From Owenia fusiformis (lineage: Eukaryota > Annelida > Polychaeta > Sabellida > Oweniidae), in assembly GCA_903813345.2 (NCBI GenBank), contig CAIIXF020000001.1, forward strand, positions 14,277,915 to 14,341,914: DNA of 64,000 nucleotides, written 5' to 3'. Positions within the stretch are counted from its first letter, which is position 1, and each line of letters starts with the position of its first letter. The position numbers were made by a program, and so were the translations under genes. Shown piece after piece: positions 58,301-64,000 of this stretch. The notes beneath the pieces were generated by a model that made no database searches, was not told where the DNA came from, and saw nothing but the letters and a program-made list of their open reading frames with translations.

Positions 58301-61300
58301 GGTGTAAATTCTGCTGATAATGTATGGCTTTAGCAAACATCCAATTTTCTTAAATGAATTATTATCGAATGAATATTTAATAACTAAGATAGAAGTCAAA
58401 GTATGATATAACTAACTGGTTGAGAGCTTCTTGCTTCAGGAGACAATAGCTTTAGATGATATATGTGAAACAAGGCAGCAAACTATCTGTGTGTTTATTG
58501 AAATGTTGCATGTTGTATCATCATAACATCTCAAAGATTGCACCATTCAGTCGGCTCGCATGGTGATTCCTTATTCCCATTCTGTCATTCACAAGTTACC
58601 AACAATTTGGTATACTTTTCTTTTGACTGTAAACATCAATTGCAGGGTATATTGTTTGATTTTGATTTTGAAATACTATAAATTACACAGCCTTGTTTTG
58701 TTTATATTTTGATGACAAAAAGCTGATTTCTCAAAATTAAAGCAGAAATTGAAGCTAGGACCATTAGTACTCTAGTGTAAATTAACAGTATTAAATCAGA
58801 CCCTCTTAAAGTAGATATGAGCATCAGATGAATGGCAGTTTTAGTTTTAAAAAATATTAACGGATGCAAGACAGGACAGGTAAACAGAAAGACAGACGGA
58901 TGGGCAGATGGATGAGTGGGTGATACAATAGTCTCACCATAGGGAAAAGACTTAATAAATTACAATTGGTTATCCTACTTACATATGGAAATCAGACTAG
59001 AGAGTTATCTTGTAACATTCAGAATAAATTTATAAGATATTCCCAAATGATTTTGGTGTACATAACAATGTCATTGCCCATGAACAGAATGTCCTTATTA
59101 GACAAACAAAGGAATGGTATCGATATGGAGAACTGAATTCAACGATGTTATTCTCTTAAACCAATCATTGAAAACATTCAGTAAAAAACATGGTATTTCA
59201 TGTAATGTTGACTGATTGACAACAATTTAATGCGAACCAATTTAGAAATATTTTATATAACTGTTTTTGTTAACATTTTTTGTTTTTTTAGTGCAATTGT
59301 TTTTGCTCCTTTCTAACAATTCTTGAGAATGAAATAAAATGTCTTTCCGAACCTTGTTGGAACAAAATAGTATATACAACATGTTTTTAGACCTCTCAAT
59401 ATTATAGTTATACAAAGGAATTTTTGGTTCATTTGAAAAAAGTATTCAAAAATTAAAACAAAATCCCCCCAAGATAGATAAAAATCAAGATAAACCTTTT
59501 ATACCATTAACAAGATACTTTTTTGAAATCAACCAAAATTTCCTTTGTACAATAATTATAATTATTACAATATTGAGAGACCTGAACATGTTGTGTTTAT
59601 GTCATTTTGTTCTAATGAGGTTCATTTCAATCTGGATATGATGATACCAAGAACAAAACAAGTGTTTGATGTGTTTTCTAAAACAATATAGATGAAAGTA
59701 TATATATATTCTTTTCAAATTATATTGTTACTATTCAAAAGATGACCATTAAATTGACGATGTATCAATTTTTTAGATTTTTTTTATGACTGGTTTAAGA
59801 GAAACGTGTGTTCAAAAAGTTCTCCATATCAATCCACTCCTTTAACGACTCTGTCATCTCTAAGGTTGGTCTGTCCTAACATTTCTTAACTTATGAACCT
59901 AATATAAAGTTGTGTCTTGTTAGGAGCACAATGACATTTTTTCATTTTATCTAGGCAATTTCTAAGCAAAAAGGTATGGTCACTTCGTCTTTTCAGACGG
60001 AAATCTAAATTCACATGAAGGAAGGGAGCAATTATCCAATACATCTTTCTCCAAAGTATGTTTCAAAATTTGTGGATATCCAAAGATATATATGTACGAG
60101 GAAGAGCTAAGTTGCAAGAGACAAATAAATTAGAAATTTTTTATCTCTGATGAGAAAAGTAAATGTACAAGGAAGATTTAAGGTACAACAGACAGACAAA
60201 TAAATAAAAAAATGTTCAGATCTTGGTGACATAAATGGAACATTAGAGCAGAAAATAAACAAGTCAATATAATTGAATTATAGGTGAGAATTATTTTTCC
60301 CCAAAATACACAGTGACTTGAATATATGAAGTTTGTGACCTTAATATAATTACAAATACTGTATGATCTCAAAGTGGATATATTAACATAGCTATCCAAG
60401 GTAAAAATACCCTTTTAAACATTTAATGTAGAATAACAAAAAATAATGCACAATTTCCATTTATAAATTCTGGTTTAACATTGCATGGAATTAAGAAATA
60501 TGTCATTAAAAATATGACACAGCTATCAACCAATCAAATTGCAAATCAAATGTGCAATAACATACATGTACTTTACTTTGGAAAAAGGCCTGTACCCACT
60601 GGACTCAAACACCAATTATACCAACATGAAAATCATGAAAAATTTGGTATTTTGACAGCCTTTAATCAAAGTTGTAAAAATTTGAATTTTGTACCACAAA
60701 AGGAGAATTCTGGATTTGAGGTAGTTTAATAAAATGCTGAAAAAACCTTCAGAACTAACACAGATCTAATTTCCATGTTACCCTTAAAGCATTATTACTT
60801 CAGCTTCATGGAACAAGAAGCCTCAGATCACAGAGAATCAATAGTTAGCATGTTTTGACATTTCACATCTGAGATACCTCTCCAGTAAATAGTGTCAAAA
60901 ATAGAAATCTAATTGCGGCACTGTATTGTATGTTTAATCAAGCATGTCTATATTTTGTATTCTACATTGTTGACAACTATGCATACGTGTTCGTTGATAT
61001 TTGCAAAGTGTATTAACATTTTTATGTTTTGTCATCTCCTAAAGCAGTGGTCCATTTGAAGTGTCTGGGCGAAATTAGGAAGCGTGAGATCACATTATCA
61101 GGCTTCTAATTTCACAGCACTTAAAAGCCATATCCGAATTGATGCAATAAAGCTCTTTTGAGGCATAAAGTGACACATTGCAAGATGAATCTTTTTAATA
61201 CATTATTACACAATAGTCTCAAATGAATTCCCTAGTCCATAAAATCCGATTGGATTTGGGGAAAGAAAGAGGACAATTATCCTAGCTGGTGGCTTAAAAA

Positions 61301-62552
61301 CAACTTCAAATTAATGGCTGAGTAAATCTCAATTGCTCTTGGTACTTAATCATTAATTTCAACAGTTTCAGTACAAAGAATTCTACTTCAAGATACTCTT
61401 CTAATTATGATATTAAAGTGCAATTCCATAAACAGTGGACAATAAACACTGGATAATAACAAGTTGTCAAATGACTGCTCCAAACAGATGACAATAAATA
61501 CGAGAAAAGTTATGAAATCACAGTATGTACATGTATGTAATATCTATAAAAAACAACACATTCCGAATACTATTCTATCACTTCTAAAAGTGATTTTCTT
61601 TGATTAATCTAAAAACATGCACCACAGAAGAGAATGGATGGACATAGACTTGATGCAAAACAAACCATTGTATTCTTCTCTATTGGTTCTGACCAAATCA
61701 TGAGTTCTATTGTCCTAAGGGAGGCGAGGCTCTGTCCACCAGATAAGGTATCATTGCCCACAAGATCTAACCAATAATGTTGGCCAATAAGCTATTAGAA
61801 ATACAAGAGCACATGCAGACTCAAAGCCTAAAATTACTTGGTTGAAAATGGATACGTCATTGTGTATACTTACGTCATTTTTATAAATTTTTCAAATACC
61901 CTTTTGTTCACTTCAGCACTGCGTCTCACAGCGCTGTTCTTTTTATTCCAGAATGGCTGCAGTGATGTTCCACTGGAGATGTCTTTGAATAGGCCTAGCC
62001 AGCTTAAATGTTCTACACTCTGAAAAAAAAGAACATCAGAATCATTTATCTATACTTATTAATATACATATGATTAATAAAGTACATCTCCAAGTGCATT
62101 ATTATATGAGAATACGGGAGATATGTTTGCAGGAATGATTCACATATTTAACATTCAACTCTTAAATTTAGTTTTTTTTAATTTAAAAGAATCTTTTGAT
62201 TATTGGCTTTCTAGGTTCATATTGTTTGTTAGGTATTGTTTTTCTTTACATGTAGTTGGTGTTGTCTCTCATGTTTCACAATTAGTTATTTTTACTACAG
62301 GATTTTTTTTGATTGTGTCCTACCCTTTGCAATACTTTTCCTCTGTAGAATAGACTTCATCAATTGAGTGTAATAATTTGCAGTTAGAGGGTAGTAGCAT
62401 AAGCTATTAGACTTGGGTTTCTGGGTCAAAATCAAATAAACAGCGATACCTCTAATTTTTCCCTGAAGTGTTCTACTTTTTGTTTCATATCGTATACAAG
62501 TTTTGGAGTCTCTCCACTGTCTGTAAGGATATTTCTCTCCAAATGCTGAAGT
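31341..62552 (-). CDS. PDE9A: PDE9A-type cGMP phosphodiesterase, 3' part of gene
   Basis: High-affinity cGMP 3',5'-phosphodiesterase. Exons in transcript order: 62450-62552, 61874-62019, 52717-52858, 49456-49551, 46064-46186, 39268-39428, 38859-38961, then 37603-37707 or 33229-33333, 31837-31983, 31341-31481 (stop TAG at 31341-31343). All borders are AG/GT and phases agree, giving about 422 residues. Seen in order: coiled N-terminal linker; [23 protein letters not shown] (first metal His); [12 protein letters not shown] (metal His/Asp); [38 protein letters not shown] (metal Asp); [23 protein letters not shown] (substrate-binding Gln). These blocks match PDE9A more closely than other PDE families. 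Every catalytic residue I can place is intact. The 5' exons lie beyond the right edge. Two exons are followed by splice-site minisatellites. Confidence 0.95.
31510..31836. other. PDE9A last intron
   Basis: AT-rich, nothing recognised. Confidence 0.4.
32036..32253. mobile_element. Tc1/mariner-like MITE, TA duplication
   Basis: CAGGGTGTCAAATAAATATG then TTCTCCCCCTTA on the left is mirrored by TAAGAGGGGAGAACATATTT then ACTTGATACCCTG on the right, each flanked by TA. Located in the PDE9A intron after alternative exon B. Confidence 0.85.
32762..33020. mobile_element. Inverted-repeat element (259 bp)
   Basis: ATTACCAAGGAGGATTGG, then a TTATTGAAA block, then ATACTCCATTGCC on the left is mirrored by GGCAATGGAGTAT and CCAATCCTCCTTGATAAT on the right. 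Arms are about 55 bp. It ends about 210 bp from the exon B donor. Confidence 0.8.
33229..33333 (-). CDS. PDE9A: PDE9A alternative exon B (metal-Asp exon), downstream copy
   Basis: 105 nt, phase 0-0, acceptor ATTTAG, weak donor GTCCGT. The same 35-residue segment as exon A, with [17 protein letters not shown]; its final FMQ is closer to the vertebrate sequence. Identical length and phase, 80% protein identity and intact splice sites indicate a functional duplicate, most simply a mutually exclusive exon. Including both would keep frame but duplicate a catalytic helix. Confidence 0.9.
33962..37218 (-). mobile_element. 5'-truncated LINE with near-complete ORF2, between the PDE9A alternative exons
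   Basis: The minus-strand element ends in an A-rich tail (T-run at 33962-33973). The open frame runs from about 37218 to 34162, where an in-frame TAA upstream marks the loss of the endonuclease N-terminus. The frame is uninterrupted, implying a recent copy. It shares the PDE9A orientation. No target-site duplication was resolved by eye. Confidence 0.9.
34162..37173 (-). CDS. Non-LTR retrotransposon ORF2: partial AP endonuclease plus reverse transcriptase
   Basis: 1003 codons. Residues about 1-155: C-terminal part of an exonuclease-endonuclease-phosphatase domain (GDLNAKH at 73-79, [15 protein letters not shown]). RT domain: [35 protein letters not shown] near 515-524, [20 protein letters not shown], and the catalytic YADD at 606-609. 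C-terminal CTCG...H...C cluster near 923-945. The first part of the endonuclease, with its catalytic Asn and Glu, is missing, so the copy is probably immobile on its own. Jockey/CR1-like organisation; clade not resolved by eye. Confidence 0.92.
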   Translation of the reverse strand: MYVSFCIINFKDKAIKNLLVTVIVNHKRILFGTCYRSPSQNATETRNYFSLLETQLDQIVTSQPAFDHVILMGDLNAKHSIWYDNDDINLAGTKLLETIDNQDFVQLVSEPTRITDHSKSCIDHILTDSPDIFDNWDVTDPIEKTDHSTIVAQIKVGVTKSKPIKKTIWKYHEANLETLNDAIRNTEWTDIIDRNIDLDLATSNFIEKLSDIYKSKIPNKIITVRSNDQPWFNDNLKREISKKKVLYKKFSKAPNQVNKFNYNQQASKVSQLIEQAKEAHELKTISSIDQLNKSDKNYWRLIKSFLGNNLHKNDISSIYDDVSGHDLSNNLDIANRFMSFFASKNHTDATFDQLPQFPIRTNSLLISAQTDQFEVMKIILSLDTSKACGPDNITNKMLNLTAHTISKPLANLFNKLLSKCTYPDIWKIGNVCPIFKKNDKSNINNYRPITLLSCISKVFEKVLADRIRKHLIDNNLLFKHQSGFLPGHSTIHQLLSIEHFLQSTFEQGKASKTIFLDIAAAFDRVPHKLLLHKLSAYGFQGQIQKIIKSCLTNRKIAVQISGELSNYSENDFINCGVPQGSILGPILFLLYINDLPDNLEGHCYIYADDTSLHHPFDPKHPQEVDAIARSNLIKIEKWSDTWKLEFKPEKSSEMIFHSSRSKVDNVSVSKLNNVEITRDHEHKHLGFTFDPSLSYDKHIGEIISKIRKMLNPLKKLKYKLGSKHLETIFKSFILPHFDYGAIMYSTASKFLLQRLDSLYYKAALYCSGCIQGSSSKKVLNLLNWPTLESRRSIQINNFMFKIVNGTSPPYVTDIFDKFRNHANRVLRYNEAFKMPIRCSNRFSTSAIPAAISNWINLPPAIKSKNTLSNFKKHQRVHFQKTPPILSTSQLNLTRVQEIVLNKVRADLYFKAQFYAHNFQSIDSPNCTCGKPQTLKHFLFQCDLLTIQRQQFMDKLTDLEPNIFSHNLSQTDFIAILKTGIPKLNIDANSQILLLIVNFIKDNS
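37603..37707 (-). CDS. PDE9A: PDE9A alternative exon A (metal-Asp exon), upstream copy
   Basis: 105 nt, phase 0-0, acceptor CAATAG, weak donor GTTGGC. Encodes 35 residues around [15 protein letters not shown] and can splice directly to the exons before and after. It differs from copy B at seven positions: 1 V/L, 2 M/L, 3 M/Q, 6 M/V, 9 S/A, 25 I/L, 34 N/M. The metal-binding Asp (position 10) and the Asn-Glu after it are retained. Confidence 0.9.
38083..38186. repeat. Hairpin of the TAGTCTTGC family, degraded
   Basis: CTAGTCTTGCATCTTG at the left and GACTTGACGCGAGACTAG at the right are inverted. The stems are weaker than in the copies at 24345 and 25583. Confidence 0.55.
39619..39753 (+). mobile_element. 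GTCACCAC-family element, short copy
   Basis: GGCATAAACATGCAAAATG then TCACCACC on the left; AACACCACCATGCACTGG arm; degraded right end TAATGGTGACATT. PDE9A intron, about 190 bp from an exon. Confidence 0.7.
40270..40629. mobile_element. 360-bp MITE with long terminal inverted repeats and AATTG duplication
   Basis: CACTGGTGATCCACTCGATT then ACGCTG at the left is mirrored exactly at the right, and similarity continues through the CGGAACGTCG and GTACGATTTTTC blocks for about 90 bp. AATTG flanks both ends (40265-40269, 40630-40634). No coding capacity. Confidence 0.92.
40780..40890 (+). repeat. Short degenerate tandem repeat
   Basis: Units of the type CAATGGGGCTGAGT/GGGGTTGACTAAG repeat several times. 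Confidence 0.6.
41545..41940. repeat. 60-bp minisatellite (7 units), open in frames on both strands
   Basis: AAATGCATGGCTTGAGAAAC then ATCTTAA...GTACCATCTCTG...GAAGATGTGCATATGAT repeats at exactly 60 bp; the four central units are virtually identical. As 60 is divisible by 3, a stop-free unit gives long frames: 138 codons on plus (20-residue unit with [20 protein letters not shown]) and 152 and 119 codons on minus. It lies in a PDE9A intron. Confidence 0.92.
42253..44116. mobile_element. 1.86 kb element with terminal inverted repeats, decayed interior
   Basis: GGCCGTAAGAATTAGATTCT then TTGTTTTGCGTCC at the left is mirrored by GGACGCAAAACAGAGAATCT then AATTCTTATGGCC at the right, with weaker similarity for about 80 bp inward. 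The interior is less AT-rich around 42850-43400, with short ORF fragments (for example [18 protein letters not shown] at about 43070) but no recognised transposase. Target duplication unclear. Confidence 0.65.
44925..46063 (-). repeat. About 63-bp minisatellite, 17 units, each carrying a copy of a PDE9A 5' splice site
   Basis: On the minus strand the exon 46064-46186 ends GGATACAACAATGCATATCA G followed by the donor GTTAGTAATGG. The following 1.14 kb consists of 17 further copies of the exon's last 20 or so bases plus the donor and about 40 bp of intron (TGTGATATTTAGTATTGATA, TTTGGGGATAT). Roughly half keep CAG then GTTAGT intact. Reading on past the true donor meets an in-frame TGA. Confidence 0.95.
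47771..47900. repeat. Possible degraded hairpin of the TAGTCTTGC family
   Basis: TAGTCTTGCATTAAGCTCTT on the left, and CATGGGCTTGATTTAAGACC on the right in inverse orientation. Confidence 0.4.
47901..49280. other. PDE9A intron, nothing recognised
   Basis: AT-rich intron without repeats or coding segments that I can support. Confidence 0.35.
49282..49500 (-). repeat. 59-bp tandem array duplicating the PDE9A HNFKH exon end with its splice donor
   Basis: Each unit is the last 45 nt of exon 49456-49551 ([15 protein letters not shown]) plus 14 nt of intron (GTGAGTATAAGATA). There are four copies; the first is the true exon end, the last is partial and reads into GTGGCCACTC. Copies are almost identical. 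Reading past the true donor gives GTG AGT ATA AGA TAG, an immediate stop. Confidence 0.95.
49646..49769 (+). mobile_element. GTCACCAC-family element, copy just upstream of a PDE9A exon
   Basis: TTTAACATGACAAAATGTCA then CCACC; ATCGCCAACTGCCAATCGCC arm; ACCATAACAATATGTCACCA right end, with the final half of the hairpin missing. Confidence 0.75.
49800..52380. other. PDE9A intron, no gene seen
   Basis: AT-rich. Only short chance frames; no paired inverted termini noticed. Confidence 0.35.
52391..52524 (+). mobile_element. GTCACCAC-family element, short copy
   Basis: GACATTAACATGTCACAACA at the left; CAACCACCGAACACCAACTG arm; CAATATGTCACCACTTGTGA then TGGTGACATAA at the right. About 190 bp from the exon 52717-52858 donor. 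Confidence 0.8.
52900..54650. other. PDE9A intron, no gene seen
   Basis: AT-rich; nothing beyond short chance frames. Confidence 0.35.
54662..55398 (+). mobile_element. Self-palindromic MITE, copy 1 of an inverted pair
   Basis: Ends AAAGGAGTGGTATTGATATG then GAGAACT, and its inverse near 55370-55398. The interior is also inverted about its centre (TTCCGAACCTCATTGGAACA at 54890 against TGTTCCAACAAGGTTCAGAA near 55141), so the whole 737 bp is one imperfect palindrome. Confidence 0.85.
55907..56518 (+). mobile_element. GTCACCAC-family element interrupted by a nested element
   Basis: Left end GGCATTAACATGACAAAATG then TCAC; right arm AAAGTCAGTCTGAACAGTAC, GGATGCCGACTGCC and CATCACTTCTGGTGGTAACA. 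The interruption at 55974-56211 is a different inverted-repeat element. Confidence 0.75.
55974..56211. mobile_element. Nested inverted-repeat element
   Basis: CCATCCTCCGATCACAGGGC, then a CCAGAAT block, then CCCCCTGC on the left is mirrored by GCAGGGGGGGAAGAAGGAGG, a GATTCTGG block and AGGAGGATGG on the right. It is more GC-rich than its host element. Confidence 0.7.
56520..57720. other. PDE9A intron, no gene seen
   Basis: AT-rich. A 50-bp block around GAATTTCCATGAATATAAAGAACAACTTAT recurs about twice near 57180-57260. Confidence 0.35.
57722..57836 (+). mobile_element. GTCACCAC-family element, short degraded copy
   Basis: AAACTTGCAAAATGTCACAA at the left; CCAACCACCAAATACCAAAC arm; ATTGTGGTGGTGATATAA at the right. 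Confidence 0.7.
57850..59100. other. PDE9A intron, no gene seen
   Basis: AT-rich; nothing recognised. Confidence 0.35.
59108..59843 (-). mobile_element. Self-palindromic MITE, copy 2, opposite orientation
   Basis: 736 bp, high identity to the reverse complement of 54662-55398 along its length: AAAGGAATGGTATCGATATG, TTTCCGAACCTTGTTGGAAC and TTCTCCATATCAATCCACTC occur in mirrored order. Confidence 0.85.
59850..61860. other. PDE9A intron, no gene seen
   Basis: AT-rich. Short open frames at 60178-60399 and 60481-60729 show no family signal, splice linkage or coding-like composition. Confidence 0.35.
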
Positions 62553-62559
62553 CTGAAAT

Positions 62560-63705
62560 CATAGTAAAACATAATTATGCTCAGGTATCCCTATTAACTC
62601 TTAGATTTCAAACAATTGTTCTACATGTTATCAAATGCATGGTACACTGCATTAGGCATGTATATTAGACACTCTTTATGCTGTTGATTAGGAGGAATTT
62701 TAGGGGACTTCTTTTACTTTTTGTCAACACTTTATTTCTTTTTCTTTTCTTCAGTAATTTCTCTCCCTTCTTGCAGTTAGTTATCCAACATTTAGTCCTA
62801 CAAGGTACCTCCATTGAACTTTCTAGGAAATTATTTATATTGAGGTCATGGTCAAAACAAAGCAGTCCAAAATGCCATTATTTCAAATAATTCATTTGTA
62901 TCTAAAATGAAAATAAGGATCCAAAATATAATTCCAAAGGTCAAAGATCAAGTGCCTTGTTGGGCTCCTGCAAAATGGCCTTGGTCCAATTTTAGTTCTG
63001 GTTAATGATTATTTTGGAAAGTGCTTCAGGTAAAATAATCCCATCAGCCCAATAGAGAATTATTATCAAAAACATTAACAGAATAACAGACAATTAGCAA
63101 ATAAGTTCTTTTGTATTACAAATCTTATTAAAGTTCTGATCATTTATTAATCATGAGTCTATTGAATATATTGTATAATTGTTTGTATACCTTTCTGCCA
63201 TTATTGATCCCCAATATGAGACTTCATTGGGTTTATGATTATTTGCAATGGTAATATACATCAAAGCCTCCTAATATTCTTAATTGGATCGTGTAATTAT
63301 GCTATGATATTAAATTTTCAAGACTTGGGTATTGTCCAAGTTAGACCCTATTTTTATCTCAGGTAGTTGACTTATTTCAAGATTGTTTCCATTATTGCAT
63401 CGAATGCCTTCAAAGAATTGGTGTAACATAGTAGCCAATAAAGGGGCAGATTTTTTCATGTAGGAAAACTCTTTGTATTGACTTCTTACAGAATCGTTAG
63501 GATACTTTATCTATTTTGCTCCCACTTTATGAATTTCCGAATCTGCTCCAGGGTTCTTGTTCTGGGCATCTTGCATCTCAGTGTCTTACAAAAGAAGTGC
63601 ATTGAGAGTTCACAACAAAATCTGGGTCTCTATCGAATAATATCTTATATATCTGGGTTTGCTATATGTAAGGTTAAAGTTCTCATGATATAACAGTATA
63701 TACAG
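62560..63705. other. PDE9A upstream intron, no exon identified
   Basis: The exon preceding 62450-62552 must end in phase 2. I did not find a matching segment here, so the 5' exons probably lie beyond the window. Confidence 0.4.
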
Positions 63706-63710
63706 GGTGG

Positions 63711-64000
63711 GCCAAAAAAAACCACCCCCCTAGCCAATATTTCTGATAAATATTCAATTTCTAACATGCACACCAACAATGATATATCATTTTAAAGATA
63801 ATTTAATTTGTAACAAAATGATTTATAATAGAACAATTTTCAACAACTCTGGCTCGAGATATAACCATTTATGTGACATGGGGGTCAAAAAACACCTTTT
63901 CAATTTTCGTCGATTTTGCAAACAATTGTCTATTTCTACCAAATTTTAGTAAATTACAACATTGTCATGAGTCTTTCATAATTAGATATTATATATTGTT
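63711..64000 (+). mobile_element. Left end of a TACAGGGTGGGCC-type DNA element, cut by the window edge
   Basis: TACAGGGTGGGCCAAAAAAA then ACCACCCCCC follows TATA at 63707-63710. This TA-CAGGGTG start is common at termini of TA-targeting cut-and-paste elements and their MITEs in invertebrates. The other end is not in the window. Confidence 0.5.

Noticed and set aside
63495-63600. Minus-strand segment with MPRTRTLEQIRKFIKW as a PDE9A 5' exon
   Set aside because: It ends in a stop, has no matching phase-2 donor and does not resemble PDE9A N-terminal sequence.

Overview
This is animal nuclear DNA: AT-rich, intron-rich, with canonical GT-AG introns, non-LTR retrotransposon remnants and dense MITE-like inverted repeats and minisatellites. 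Three conserved metazoan genes are recognisable from exon-by-exon translation with consistent splice phases. The organism is probably a marine invertebrate. The minisatellite-cored, pearl/HINE-like repeats favour a bivalve or other lophotrochozoan, but this is inference and the species is not identified.

Layout. Positions 2378-14211 (minus): Wntless (WLS), 12 exons in the window; the last coding exon lies off the left edge. Positions 14212-14590: a short divergent promoter region. Positions about 14591-22883 (plus): a SYCE2-like synaptonemal complex central element gene with a noncoding first exon and three coding exons; its second intron (the first between coding exons) carries a 5.6 kb giant foldback element with a 5-bp target duplication. 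Positions 22884-31340: the tail-to-tail interval between SYCE2 and the next gene, full of small hairpin elements and minisatellites. Positions 31341-62552 (minus): a PDE9A-type cGMP phosphodiesterase, 3' ten exon positions, including two alternative versions of the 105-nt exon that carries a metal-binding Asp. The 5' end of PDE9A runs off the right edge. A 5'-truncated LINE with a 1003-codon ORF sits between the two alternative exons.

The genes are not a pathway: WLS escorts Wnt proteins to the cell surface, SYCE2 assembles the meiotic synaptonemal complex, PDE9A hydrolyses cGMP.

The most unusual signal is architectural. Three different exons (WLS exon 11; the PDE9A exon carrying HNFKH; the PDE9A exon carrying HDLDHPG) are each followed, directly at the 5' splice site, by a minisatellite whose unit is a copy of the exon end plus the splice donor (about 8 copies of 21 bp, 4 of 59 bp and 18 of about 63 bp). 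A fourth array (4 copies of exactly 86 bp) abuts a 3' splice site of WLS. Together with the duplicated PDE9A exon, these are the items most worth a second look.
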